Positions 22,815 through 34,454 are shown, counted from the stretch's first letter. The stretch: 64,000 nucleotides of DNA from Aldrovandia affinis (GCA_029706075.1 JAINUG010000134.1:620001-684000), one strand, 5' to 3'. Made by a program: numbers and translations. Notes: generated by a model from the letters alone, not told the origin.

Positions 22815-25800
22815 ATTCTTCTTCTTCGTCGTTTGGGTATATTCTTTTCCTGCTCCCCTAGGCTCGGGGCCGAGGGGCTATCCTTTTACCACCTCAAGCC
22901 TAGGGGGGGTTCACCCAGGCTATATTTCGGGGCACACCTCCAGCAGCCATGTCACCGTGTCGTCATCCAAAACCGATAGACCATGGATCCCATTGGGTGC
23001 CCGATAAATCGGGCAATCCAGGATGACATGGTCTGCGGTTTGTTCCTCTGCGCCACACTCGCAGGCCGCGCAGGAGGCCAAGCCCCATCTGTGCATCGAT
23101 GAGCAGAAACGCCCAACGCCAGTCCGGAGGCGGTTAAGCCTCACCCACGCCAGTCGGGCAGGTCCACCCCGATGGGGGAGGACCGACGTCTGGGATGAAG
23201 TCACGGAGTCTAGAGGTGTTTTTCTCCCACTCCGTGCTCCAGGTGTAATCCACCCACCGTGCCGCACTGATATTAAGGTCGCTGCATTGCTGCAGGAGTT
23301 CCCGTGCGGCAGGCACAAATGGGTGTCTCGACTTGAGGCGCCGGGAGGCTCAGCTGTTAGAGTGAGCCTTTCATGAAGCAGATGGTTTGGCTCCATGGCC
23401 CGGCATGCGAGACGTGCTATGGCTCCTGCACGGCGAAGCCCAGCGGGCTGGATGCCTGCAAGGATGGAGAGGTTGTCCACAGGAGTGGGACGCAGGCATC
23501 CTGTCACAATGCGCAATGCTTCGTTGATAGGCGTATCGATGAGGCGGGTGTGAGCACTGCGACACCATACTGGCGCGCAGTACTCACTAGTCGAGTAGAC
23601 AAGGGCCAGGGCAGCCGTACGCAGTGTTCTTGCCCCGGCGCCCCAGCCTGACCCGACTAGTCGCCTCATCAATGCCACACGAGATGTTAGCTTCTTGCGC
23701 AGTGACGCGAGGTGTCGGCGAAACGTGAGCGACCTGTCCAGTGTCACGCCGAGGTACGTTGGCTCAGCGCAACATGGCAGGGGTATTCCGCCGATATTTA
23801 CTCGGAGCTCACGTTTGGCCTCCTTGTTGTAAAGATGGAAGGCTGCCGACACCGTCTTTGCCTCGCTGAGCTTCAATCTCCATTTCTGGAGGTATGCCAC
23901 TAGTGTCTTCATATCCTGGCCTAATGTCCCCTCCAATGACTGCCAGTCTCCAGCAGAGTACACCAACGCGAGGTCATCTGCGTAGGCATACTTCCGCGAG
24001 ACTGTGTCAGGCAAGTCATAGGTGTAGATGTTATAGAGGAGGGGGGCCAGGACCGATCCCTGGGGGACGCCGTTCTTGAGGCGTCGTAACCTACTTCGCT
24101 GTCCGCTACCGGTGGTGAGGGTGAAGCTGCGATTTCGGACAAGCTCCATGATCATTCTGACCATGTGCCTGTCCGGCAGCAGGCGGAGCAGCTTGCAGGT
24201 GAGGCCGCGATGCCATACGGTATCGTAGGCAGCCGTCAGATCGACAAAAACGGCTCCAGCCTTCTTTTTGGCCGAGAAGCTGTCCTCGATGTCTTGGGTC
24301 AACAAAGTGACTTGGTCTACGGTCGATCTCCCGTCGGAACCCAGCCTGCTCCCGGGGAGCAGTGGGTCAACAATCGGTTCGACGCGGGCGTAGATAAGAC
24401 GCTCAAGGATCTTGAAGGGGATGCAGAGCAAAGAGATGGGACGGTAGCTCTTAGGGTCCCCTTCAGGCTTATTCGGCTTCGGGATCGCGACAACTAGGGC
24501 TCTTCTCCAGATTTTGGGGATCTTCAGTTGGCGCAAGCAGGAAGAGAGGAAAGCTCTTAACCAGGACTTCAGAGCAGGTGCAGCATGGAGTATAAGCTCC
24601 GGGCAGATGGAGTCAGGGCCCGGAGCTTTTCCTGGCTTTATGTGCTGGAGGGCAGTAGCGAACTCCTCCGGTGTGAATTCACCGGAGATGTTGTCGCTAC
24701 TAGGTGTTGGGGCCCTCCAGAGGTCAGACACTTCTTTTGCCACGAGTCGTGATGACTCGCGGTCTTTACCCTCGTATACCCCATTTTTCACAAATTGAGA
24801 TGCGATTTTATTTGCAGAAATGGGGCAGTGACGAGGGGAGTGTCTTGACCTGCCAGTGAGGTTGTTCAGGATACTCCATGCCTTGCGGCTGGAGTGTGAG
24901 AAGTCGATGGTATTGACAGCCTCCTCCCAGCGCTCTTGTCTCCTCCGACCGAGTCTTGACAACAGGGCTGTAGCAGCCCTGCTTGACTCGGTTCCTGCAG
25001 GAGCCCGGAGGAAGGCGCAGTAAAGATTCTCACACTCCGCATCCCAGCATGGTTTGTAGCTATTGCGACGTCCACGTGGGATGGATTTTTTGGCCGCTTT
25101 CACTAGCACACTGCAGAAGTCCTGGTATGCCTCATCCACACTGTTGGTATTAGGCGATGGAAGATGCCTCGTGGATTTGTTGGTGAGGAGGCGGAAGCGT
25201 TTCCAGTTGGCCTTTCGGAAATTCCATCGCTTCACCGGCTCACTCGGGACAATGTCCACAAGTTTGGGTACGGTTATCAGCGATGGTCGATGTTGGGACC
25301 GTGGGAAATTTCCGAGCACACGTCTGTCAGGGAGCTGGTTGTCTACGCCGACACTCGCGAAAGCCAGGTCTGGATTAGTCCCAGTATTCCAGCGTCCGGA
25401 GAGAAAACTGGCTGGACCCTTGGGATCATGTAACAAGGTCAGGCAGTTGTTGGCTGCCCAGGCAGCCAGGTTCTCTCCGTCGGGTGTGTTAGTGTTGTAC
25501 CCCCAGTCTTCATGCTGGCAATTGAAGTCGCCAACATAAAGACAGGGGTGAGGGAACACGGGACAGACGCTGGCGTGAATCGCGAGTGAGGAGGCTTGTA
25601 GACGTTTGACGATTTTTAAACCGGCAACGTCCACGCACAACCACTCAATCTCCGAGTCAGCTGGAGATTGGTCGGCGAGAGTCCAGCTCAACCTTTCGTG
25701 GACAAACGTGGCGAGGCCATGCTTCCTGCTCAGGATAGACCCAGCTAGTGCAAAATTTTGTAGCACTAGCTTGTCTGCTGAAACGCAGTGGGTTTCCTGG

Positions 25801-26060
25801 AGGAGGATGACGAGGGCCTTGAAGGTATAGGCCAGCTTTTCGATGACACTGATCTTACTGGTGGTGAGCCCTTCGGTGTTCAGCTGCAGTATTCTGGGTT
25901 GGAGGCCAGTGGAGCAAGCCCCACCGGCTCTCCTCCCCGACTGCTGCCGAGCACCAGCCTGGGTGAGGGCCCTTAATTGGCAAACTCGGTTTCTCTTATG
26001 ACTAGGGGTCATAATTTACTGACGGGAGGCACCACGAGAAGGTGTTTGCCATGCCCCCCA
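22815..26060 (-). mobile_element. Non-LTR retrotransposon (I/Jockey-like group), ORF2 region intact
   Basis: Consists of a single long minus-strand ORF (22,920-26,012), a 3' UTR of about 100 bp, and a 3' end of GAAGAAGAAGAA type at about 22,818-22,832. Upstream of the ORF only about 50 bp look element-related and there is no ORF1, so the copy is probably 5'-truncated just ahead of the endonuclease. The sequence is GC-rich compared with its AT-rich surroundings. Confidence 0.8.
22920..26012 (-). CDS. Endonuclease / reverse transcriptase polyprotein of a non-LTR retrotransposon
   Basis: 1030 codons with no stop. N-terminal part: APE-type endonuclease, with ILQLNTEGL near residue 40, LLQETH near 70-75, a YVGDFNCQHEDWG block near 160 and NPDLAFAS near 210. 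Central part: reverse transcriptase, with KAPGPDSICPELI, PKPNKPEGDPKSYRPISLL, FVDLTAAYDTVWHRGL, NGVPQGSVLAPLLYN and the catalytic YADD (AYADDLALVYS), then PTYLGVTLD. C-terminal part: a Cys/His cluster of form CAACEC...HVILDCPIY, usual in this type of element. It ends CPEI. The start codon is the first Met of the open frame and may not be the natural start. The I/Jockey assignment is from general resemblance only. Confidence 0.9.
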   Translation of the reverse strand: MTPSHKRNRVCQLRALTQAGARQQSGRRAGGACSTGLQPRILQLNTEGLTTSKISVIEKLAYTFKALVILLQETHCVSADKLVLQNFALAGSILSRKHGLATFVHERLSWTLADQSPADSEIEWLCVDVAGLKIVKRLQASSLAIHASVCPVFPHPCLYVGDFNCQHEDWGYNTNTPDGENLAAWAANNCLTLLHDPKGPASFLSGRWNTGTNPDLAFASVGVDNQLPDRRVLGNFPRSQHRPSLITVPKLVDIVPSEPVKRWNFRKANWKRFRLLTNKSTRHLPSPNTNSVDEAYQDFCSVLVKAAKKSIPRGRRNSYKPCWDAECENLYCAFLRAPAGTESSRAATALLSRLGRRRQERWEEAVNTIDFSHSSRKAWSILNNLTGRSRHSPRHCPISANKIASQFVKNGVYEGKDRESSRLVAKEVSDLWRAPTPSSDNISGEFTPEEFATALQHIKPGKAPGPDSICPELILHAAPALKSWLRAFLSSCLRQLKIPKIWRRALVVAIPKPNKPEGDPKSYRPISLLCIPFKILERLIYARVEPIVDPLLPGSRLGSDGRSTVDQVTLLTQDIEDSFSAKKKAGAVFVDLTAAYDTVWHRGLTCKLLRLLPDRHMVRMIMELVRNRSFTLTTGSGQRSRLRRLKNGVPQGSVLAPLLYNIYTYDLPDTVSRKYAYADDLALVYSAGDWQSLEGTLGQDMKTLVAYLQKWRLKLSEAKTVSAAFHLYNKEAKRELRVNIGGIPLPCCAEPTYLGVTLDRSLTFRRHLASLRKKLTSRVALMRRLVGSGWGAGARTLRTAALALVYSTSEYCAPVWCRSAHTRLIDTPINEALRIVTGCLRPTPVDNLSILAGIQPAGLRRAGAIARLACRAMEPNHLLHERLTLTAEPPGASSRDTHLCLPHGNSCSNAATLISVRHGGWITPGARSGRKTPLDSVTSSQTSVLPHRGGPARLAWVRLNRLRTGVGRFCSSMHRWGLASCAACECGAEEQTADHVILDCPIYRAPNGIHGLSVLDDDTVTWLLEVCPEI

Positions 26061-27498
26061 GCATACCTGTCAATTACAGGTATTAAACCTTAACTCCTTT
26101 ATACAGAAGGATCACACTTCAGTCTTGGCATGAGGAAGATTATGTATGGAGAGTACATTGTTTTCTAATAAAAAGGTACATTTGGTAAGTATACAGGTAA
26201 CTGCCAAAATGGGGGATCAGCCAGGGATGATCAAAAGATCAAAGATCAAAAGGCTGATCAAAAGGTTTGCGTGGTAGTGCATTTGACTGTACTTGACTGT
26301 ATGTTTACTAGAATTTATGCTTTTGTTCCCGGTGATTTAGAGCCCTTTGGTAAATTATGTTCAAAACAAATGATGTGTTGCATTGTGGGTATGTCTTATT
26401 GTTGTTTCATGTAACATAATTTGACAATGATGCATTTATCTTATCACTCCAAATGTGTACTTGCTGGGAGTTCTGCTGCGGGTGTACGCTTCTGGAAGGA
26501 ATTGACTTTGACTCACGACTAAATGCAAATGTCAGGTTTTTTTAGTTTTTCACAAACAATTTGACATGTTGACGTCACCGAAATTCACTTGCCAAATTGT
26601 TCTTGTGAAGAAGAAAGGAACACTGAACATGAAAGACAAACGTTGACTGAATTCAGAACTGTGTCTGAGGAATTGTCTGTTGCTGTGAACAGTCGGTTTA
26701 ATACAACATAATACAACACCTGCAGAAAAAGAAACCATAGGCTGTTCACAAAATAATTATTCCCAAGTGCTTGTTGTGTAGACGATAGATTTGGATAAGC
26801 ACACAATGGAACCCCTGACTCGTTAGGAAGAGCTCCTGTGGTGGGGAGCTCTGCTTCTTACGAGGCAGAATACAAAACACAGCACTACTGCTGTGAGTGG
26901 GATTTTCAGATTTCTCAGTCTCGTTACGGCCTATTGATTTTCTAATCAAGCAAACAACATGCAGACACCCAGCCTGCCTGGGCCTTGAAGGGCAGGACAA
27001 ATTAGTCAATGTAGAGATTTTTTGGTGTCCTAGGGTTACCCCAGTTTGAGTACCAATTTAGTAAACAAAATAAAGCCGCAGCTGCAAAGGTCTGGATTCA
27101 ATCAATTTTTGTCACAACATTGACTTATTTGTTGTTGTAAATTGTATTTAATTGGCCGTTACCTGTACATTGCTATTCATGTCCTTGGCTGAAATACTTG
27201 CGCTGTCCACTGATGGTCTCTGACCCGTCTTGTGTTTGGGATCTTTCATTGTACCAAAGACGTCAGCCCTCTATTGTAATTCATGCCATCTCTCCTACTA
27301 AACTCTTAACACAGGCACCTTAAAGTCTCAGAGGAAACCTGTCAGTTGTGAGACAGAAACATATCTGACACCGAAGGAATCAAAGAGCTTGTCAAGTCTC
27401 AAAGTGACCCTGTGGAAGGGCCGGCAGGCAATGCCTTGACCAAAGTGCGTACGCACACAGAGAAGCAAGGCGCTGGTTTTCTTCATTATTCATTTGGT
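26061..27498. other. Intergenic; no gene or repeat recognised
   Basis: Mostly AT-rich. A GATCAAAAG motif is repeated three or four times near 26,228-26,265. The short ORFs here show no recognisable features. Confidence 0.45.
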
Positions 27499-28123
27499 CG
27501 TAAGAACATAAGAACATAAGAATACATAATGACGAACAGGCCGTTCGGCCCATCTAGGCTCGTCATGTCCTAATCTAAAGAGTATCTAGTACTACATATA
27601 GCCTGGACTTGAATAGCCCAAGTGTTTCTGCCTCTACTACCCAACCTGGTAAGCTGTTCCAGGCATTGACAACTCTCTGTGTAAAGAAAAACTTCCTAAT
27701 ATCTGTGCGGAATTTGCCTTTAACTAACTTCAACCTGTGGCCTCTTGTTCTGCTGACCCCACAAATCTTTGGTATTTCACTTTGTTAATCCCTTTTAGGA
27801 ATTAAAAAACCTCAATCAAATCCCCCCTAAGTCTCCATTTGCTAAGATTAAATAGATTGAGTGCCTTAAGTCTATCATCATAACTTTTACCTTTCATACC
27901 AAATATCAGTTTAGTTGCCCTTCTTTGGACTTTTTCAAGAGCTTCTATATCTTTCTTGTAGTGCAGTGCCCAGAACTACACACAGAATTCTAAGTGAGGT
28001 CTGACAAAGGCATTATATAACATTAATGATTTATACTCAATACTTTTTGTTATGTATCCCAGCATCCTGTTGACTTTTTCACTGCTGTAGCACACTGCTT
28101 TGATGCAGATAGGCTTTTATCCA

Positions 28124-28744
28124 CTACAATAAGTCTTTTTCAAATTGAACACCTTCTAACTTTTCTCCTCCCATAAAATACTCCTGTCTAATGTTTTTAT
28201 TTCCCACATACATAACTTTACATCTAGCAATACTGAATGTCATCTGCCATGTATCTGCCCATTTTGGGATTTTGTTTAAATCATCTTGGATTACTTTAGT
28301 CGATTCCAAACTGTTTGCCAAACCCCCAAGTTTAGTATTATCTGCAAATTTAACTATTTTGCTACTAATGTCCATATCAAGATCATTTATGAAAATAAGG
28401 AAGAGCAGAGGTCCCAGCACTGATCCCTGCGGGACACCACTGCCCACAACACCGAGGTCAGATACGGCCCCACCTACTGTTACTCTTTGTATTAGCTTTT
28501 GCAGCCAATTATGAACCCACTCTGAAACTACTCCTGCAATTCCTACTGAATTCATTTTAGCAATGAGCCTCTCATGTGATACCTTGTCAAATGCTTTCTG
28601 AAAGTCCAAATATATAATATCATAAGCCTGGTTCAGGTCAACACACTTTGTAGCCTCTTCAAAAAAGTCCAGGAAGTTTGTTAGGCATGACCTCCCTTTG
28701 AGAAAACCATGTTGGCTCTCCCTTAAAATACTATTATTTTTCAA
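28124..28744 (-). pseudogene. CR1 reverse transcriptase segment
   Basis: 206 open codons with QHGFLKGRSCLTNFLDFFEE, DIIYLDFQKAFDKVSHERL (first catalytic Asp block), GVVGSGVPQGSVLGPLLFL and a catalytic block reading FADNTKLGG. FADDTKLGG is usual and is kept in copy A, so the second Asp of the active-site pair is replaced by Asn. The element is therefore inactive even apart from its frame breaks. Confidence 0.85.
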
Positions 28745-29585
28745 GAATTATTCCAATTTATCCCTAATAATACTTTACAGCATTTTACATGCGATGCAAG
28801 TTAAACTGACAGGCCTATAGTTCCCTGGGTCAGTACGGTCCCCCTTCTTATATATTGGAATTATACTACCTGCTTACTAACTGCTTCCAGTCATCTGGTA
28901 TTTCTCCAGTGATTATGGATTGCATAAAAATATCTGTCAATGGTTTATGTATAATTTCCCCAAGTTCTTTGAGTACTCTGGGATATATGCCATCAGGGCC
29001 TGCTGCCTTATTTGTTTTTGTAGTTTTTGTAGTACTTCTACATCCCTTATCTCAAAGTCCTCCAAAACATGCTGTACCTTGTCTATAGATTTAGGCATAT
29101 TTATAACCTCTTCTCTAATGCTTTCCTTTTTCTACTACAATATTGAAAAAACTTCTTAGGATTACTTTTTGCATCTTGGGAAATTTTAATTTCAAGCCGC
29201 CTTTTAGCTGATCTTATTTCCTTTTTAGCCTTAGCCCGCATATTACAATAATCTAACTTGTTTCTCTCTGAGTTATCCTTTTTATATACTCTGTACAGTT
29301 GCTTCTTTTGCCTCAAAATCTCCCGTAAAGATTTAGTCATCCACAGACAGTTTTTTCATCTTATTTTTCCTTACTTTTGTCAAGAATTTACAATAACCCT
29401 TTTAAATATAGTCAATTTTTCATTCACAGTTCTGCAATCTAGAAGTGTTACCCAATCTATATTACTTAAATTCTCTCTCATTTTATTAAAGTCAGCTTGT
29501 CTAAAATTAAAAATTCTAGAGTTAGAGGAGGCTGTCTTAACTTGCCAAAAAATATGAAAAATAACTGCACTGTGGTCACTTGCCC

Positions 29586-30038
29586 CTAGTGGTTCTCTCT
29601 ACCTCTGCAAATTCTATCAGGATTGTTACACAAAACCAGATCCAGTATTGATTTCCCTCTCGTAGGCTGAGTAACAGACTGTACCAAAAAGCAGTCATTG
29701 ACCATATCTAAAAACTCCTCTTCACATTTGCTCTGACCTGTCACTATCTCCCAATTAATAGAGGGGTAATTGAAGTCGCCCATTATTATCGTCTCTCGTT
29801 CAGCACAGGTTTGTTTTATGTTACCAAAGAGCGTACTATTTATGTTACTGTCTGAAGCTGGAGGTCTATAGCATACTCCTATATTAAGGCCCTTCTCATG
29901 ATCTCCCAGTAATCTAATCCAGATGTCCTCACAAGAAACTAATGAGTTTATACCTGGAATTTCCTGCACATTAAGATTGTCTTTCACATAAAGGGCCACT
30001 CCCCCTCCTCTTTTATTAGTTCTATCCTTTCTAAACAA
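29586..30038 (-). pseudogene. CR1 endonuclease segment (C-terminal part)
   Basis: Contains RGGGVALYVKDNL, NIGVCYRPPAS, IIMGDFNYPSINW (catalytic Asp/Asn) and QPTRGKSILDLVL, the ordered motifs of the APE-like CR1 endonuclease. The N-terminal part, with CLNARSI and VGITETWL, lies in a different frame at 30,050-30,250. Confidence 0.85.
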
Positions 30039-30282
30039 TTTGTACCCCTCTACATTATATTATCCCCATCCGCTGCGCCAAGCCATGTCTCAGTAATCCC
30101 AACAATGTCATAACCCCCATTCAACATGACAGCCTCCAGTTCCAAAAATGTATTTGTTATGCTTCTCGCATTTAAACACATGAAATTCAGAGCCTTACTC
30201 ACACTTATGTTGTCCTTCCCCTCCACCCATAACTGTGCCGAACCACCTCTATTCACATTATGATCCAAAGAATCTTTATTAA

Positions 30283-30522
30283 TTATATCCTCAGATTTAT
30301 TATACTCTGCCCTGGTATCTTCCATCTGGGCAGTCTGTACCTCCCTATCCATAATACTACTAATAATAATTTCCCTCCCTGCCCCCCCAGTCCGTAGTTT
30401 AAATATTCCTCCGCTACCCTGAGCATACGCTGGCCCAATGCATCTGTACCCCTCCGGTTCAAGTGTAACCCGTCCCACTTGTACAGGTCACCCCTGTTCC
30501 AAAAGGAGTCCCAGTGCCCCAT
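30283..30522 (-). pseudogene. CR1 ORF1 C-terminus with esterase-like block
   Basis: A 79-codon piece with WDSFWNRGDLYKWDGLHLNR followed by RGTDALGQRM. The DGLHLN...G arrangement matches the C-terminal Asp-His block of SGNH/GDSL esterases found in ORF1 of CR1/L2 LINEs. The rest of ORF1 is missing: sequence to the right is an L2/SINE tail and unrelated DNA. Confidence 0.65.
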
Positions 30523-30585
30523 TTACATTTTACATTTTAAGCATTTAGCAGACGCTCTTATCCAGAGCGACTTACATAAACCTGT
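30523..30585 (-). repeat. L2/SINE 3' tail fragment
   Basis: Minus strand carries GTCGCTCTGGATAAGAGCGT and CTGCTAAATGC followed by TGTAAA-type repeats. This is the L2 3' stem-loop with tail, inserted at the 5' edge of CR1 copy B. Confidence 0.75.
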
Positions 30586-32119
30586 ACCCCTCTTTCCTGC
30601 ACCAGGTTTGCCGTCATGTCTGTGTTCTCTTTACTCTCCACAGCACGCTACTGCGTCAGTCAGTCAGTCAGTCACACAAGCCAACAGACACCAGATAAAT
30701 CACAGACAGCATTTTTGTCTTACTGGTTTCCTGAACATGATACAGGTGCTTTCTTCCCATTACAATGCATCGCCAGTGATATAATCCATATATTTTTAAG
30801 GGTACAATTTCTACACTCTCAGACAAAAGGTGCAAGTCAAGTCAAGTGTATGTGTCATATGCATACAATACGGGGGAATGCATTGCAACAATGAAATGCT
30901 TACTCACGTTAAAAACTCCTCAGTAAAATACAAATCAAAATACAAATACAACACACAAGATAAGTACTGTACAGTACTGTAGCTATGGTTAAGAGGTACA
31001 AATCCCCTGGAGTCTCACCTCTGCTATCGGCCATCATTTGTCCACTCACCATCAGTAATGTAGCTCAGAGAAACGGTGCTGTCCTTCAAAGGTGCCAAAT
31101 GAGAACAGAGGAAATCGCTCTAAACTCAGTCCTCACGTGAAACCATCCAGTGGAAGTGAGTCATCTACTGATGTTACAGCTGCCTTCTTTTTTTTTTGAA
31201 AGTAGAAAGAAAAATGCATTCAAACAACGGCAGCGTGAAGACACACGCTGGAAACAAAACCTACAGGTCAAATAACTTACAGGTGTCCTGGGGGTGGGGA
31301 GGGGGGGCATTCAAATGGCCCTGGTCCGGGCTAGGAGAGTCTGATTGGCTCGTGAAAGGGCAGGGCTGGGCCTATCCACCGGTTCCGGTCGTGGTCGTGT
31401 TGCCTTTATTTCTGACATGTCCCCCCAACCCGTTACGCCTATGCGTGACACATTACTCAGTTAGGTTTACCCCTGCAGATTACACCCCGTGTCCCCAGAG
31501 ACTGATTTCCCAGGTGAGATTTGGGGGATTTTCTGCTACCTTCTCCACAACAAAGCAAGGGAACACAAAGTCCTTGTTCATGTCGCTTGCCCTTCATGGA
31601 CAATCTCTGTTTTTCAAAGAGACTATTACATCTCACAGAAAAAATTCTAATAATTTGTTCAGTTTCCCTTGTTCCCTTGTTCAGAAATTCTTTTGTTATT
31701 ATTCACCTGCAGACGTGGTATGCCCTTGAGGTAGAATACCTCCCTGCTTGAGGCTTTTCAAACCTTTCAGTTCACCTCTCAGCATTGCCGTCATATACAA
31801 CGCATTGCTCATCAACCCATTCTCTGAATCAAGGACCTCACAGCCTGCAGAGAAGTTTATCTGAAAAAGTTGAGTTTTAACATGAGGCTAGGGTAGAGAG
31901 GTCACCTTGACCATGTCATAGAGGATTAATGCTTCAGTCAGAGGACAATAATGTTGCTGATGCCAAGTATTAATATAATTTTTTTGCAGAGGCATGGACT
32001 AAATTCCTACCCCTCTTGCTCTGACCTGCCTCAACCCCCCAAAAACCTGATGACAATCCGGCCTGGCTCCTCAGGGGGTATGCACAGGACCTTGCTCGTC
32101 ATTGCACTCCTCTTACCAT
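30586..32119. other. Intergenic; nothing secure
   Basis: A (CAGT)n run at 30,656-30,672 and low-complexity patches. A 177-codon ORF (31,196-31,729, +) has no recognisable domain and an unlikely composition; I do not call it a gene. Confidence 0.4.
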
Positions 32120-32245
32120 CAAGGGATTGTTCCTGAGGCGTGGAAGCAGGCACACGTGTGCCCCATACCCAAAGCTCTGAACCCTGGTGTGATTAGTGAA
32201 TGGAGACTGATATCTCTGACCTCTTGTCTGGGAAAAATAGTGCTA
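32120..32245 (+). pseudogene. Short LINE reverse-transcriptase fragment
   Basis: In one frame the plus strand reads GIVPEAWKQAHVCPIPKAL then ISEWRLISLTSCLGKIV, the RT finger motif (W+ Ax V xP I xK ... R ISLTS). No other LINE domains are adjacent. The family is not determined. Confidence 0.6.
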
Positions 32246-32630
32246 TAATAATACTACCTAATACTACCTCAGCGCCAGAACTGACCTTCCTGAAAAAGCT
32301 CCACTTTGCACCTCCGCAGCCAGACTTTTCAGTTGGGACAGATGTGAAACACAGTTTCTGTTATGTGTTTGATGTTGCTGATATACGTCTGTAAAGTGCA
32401 ATCGTTTTTATGTAGTTGCTATGATGTGTTTGATGCTAATATATGTATTTTTTTTATGTCTCTTTTCTGTTGTCTGTCTTGTCTTTGTGTTGTATTTTTT
32501 ATGACTGATCCTTGTCAAATTCTGCTCAGGTTCAGTATATACTGCAAGCATGAATTAATACAATTAATGCCAAAGTCATAGTCAATGCTCATCAGCTATT
32601 CATGCAGGAAAATGATATTATGAATTTAGG

Positions 32631-33058
32631 AGTTTGGGTTTATGTTTGCCAAACATTGCATACACCTCCAATAAATCTTGTTGTATTGTAGAGGGACCAA
32701 GTGGGTCTGTTGCAGTTTTGAACAAATATTTTGGAACAAAGTTAGCAAGAAGAATTATGTGATATGAATTACTCCAATTTCATATCACACCATTTTTTTA
32801 ATTTTTTTTCTGTGATGCTACTGCACAAGTAATTTTTTACGCTTCTTGGCTTTAACAGGTCCCTTAATCCCACTGTTGACGATCTTAAATCGTATGTGCT
32901 TTCGGCTACTTATTTCAGGTCAATCATTTCAGTTTGGGTTTATGTTTGCCAAACATTGCATACACCTCCAATACATCTTGTTGTATTGTAGAGGGACCAA
33001 GTGGGTCTGTTGCAGTTTTGAACAAATATTTTGGAACAAAGTTAGCAAGAAGAATTAT
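32631..33058. repeat. 128-bp direct repeats flanking a copied segment
   Basis: 32,631-32,758 and 32,931-33,058 are 128-bp direct repeats exactly 300 bp apart with one visible mismatch (ATAAATC versus ATACATC). Between them, 32,772-32,925 is a close copy of 35,533-35,710 lacking about 23 bp. See findings. Confidence 0.9.
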
Positions 33059-34450
33059 TTCTTTTACCAAGCAGAGGGACTACTCAGCCAGGTCATGGAT
33101 GAGGGTAGAAGTGACATCAGAAAACAAGACAGGAAGGAAATAACATCACCAGGCCTGGGTCACATGACTGTCAGAAATACTTTAACCCATTAGGCCCCTG
33201 CAGATTTCTGACCATTTTAAAAGAAACATCTATTTTCACCAGTATCCAGAACAAGATTCTTCCTTCACATGCTTGTACATTTTGGCTCATGAGAAGTTTT
33301 GTTGAAAATTGAGCTCTCAACAAATTGCGACAAATCAGTGTGCCTATGTCCCAATCATAAAATAATTTTTTTCACAAATGTTCTCAATAATTTAATATAT
33401 GTGGTATGCATATAGTACAGATCTTTACAAAATACGTGCAAAATGGGTCAGATGTTCCGACTACCAGCAATTTGCCTCAGCAATTAGCCTGGATTTTCTT
33501 TTAAATTGTATTTTGTCATGTATTTTGTGGAGTTTTCTTGTTGTCCTGAAGATCTTGCGATTGACATGTTATCTCTGACATGTGTGTGCATATAAACACA
33601 ATTATGTGGACTAGTGTTCAGAATTGACTTCCTTCTATTACTGTGGCTTCCTGTCACACATACAGCCTTACATATTTTCACTAGCTAGCATTATACTCTC
33701 TCACCATTTAAGCCTTCATATTTTCTACACAATGCTGACCCACTTACGAGCCAATAAGGTTTTAGCCCAGGAAAACGAATTTAGCTGGATGTGCCACTGA
33801 ATCAGTGCTTTCATTAGGTCCCTAATTAATCTCTTTGCTGTACTGGTGTCATGGTCTGAAAATACATACACAACTGATCGCATCTGTTTATGCAGACAGA
33901 TGTGCAGCTATTTGCCAAGGACATGTTTTTACCTTGAACTTGAAATTGTTTTTTTGGGGGTATTCTTGCAGGAGAGAAAATCCTTGTCAAACTTGCTGAT
34001 ATAACAATCAGGCTTCTCTGTTAGTGTGAGGGAGTTGTTAACTACATGCCTCATTAAATCTAGCTCAGATTTCAAAATGGAGCAGACTGCAATGTTGCCC
34101 ATTTCAGCTCCTTCTGTGAGATTTTGTTGCCCTCTAGTGCTTGAATCTGGAAATCACAGCGGCCGGCTCTTGACCATGGGACTAGCTCTGCATCATTTCT
34201 CTAGGGCCTGGTAAGGTAATTGTTTCACAATTTTACTTTATATGCTCTTTGAGATACAACATCTGGGCTACTCAGACCGCCACTTTTAAAACACATTTTT
34301 GTTTGTTAACACTTGTTTTCGATCCATGTAATTCTTAATTCCAAGTATACTTTTTTGCTTCCCCTAATTTATTTAATTTCCTATGTATGTATTGTTTTCT
34401 GTAGCTATTGTTACATCATGTGTGATTATTATTTTTTAGAAGAGATTTAC
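33059..34450. other. Intergenic; no gene recognised
   Basis: AT-rich, with only small ORFs and no recognised repeat. Confidence 0.4.
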
Positions 34451-34454
34451 ACCT

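Larger units (their letters stand above)
27499..30520 (-). mobile_element. CR1 LINE copy B, about 3 kb, ORF1 end through 3' tail
   Basis: The 3' tail (27,499-27,530) has the CR1 (TTCTTATG)n repeat. Running leftward from 30,520 the minus strand encodes the ORF1 C-terminus, endonuclease, RT and RT C-terminus in the normal CR1 order. It is broken by several stops and frameshifts but has no large insertion inside. At 28,040-28,062 it shows the uninterrupted sequence corresponding to the Tigger insertion point in copy A. Confidence 0.9.

Noticed and set aside
31196-31729. 177-codon plus-strand ORF
   Set aside because: Low-complexity and Pro-rich by chance; no family resemblance.
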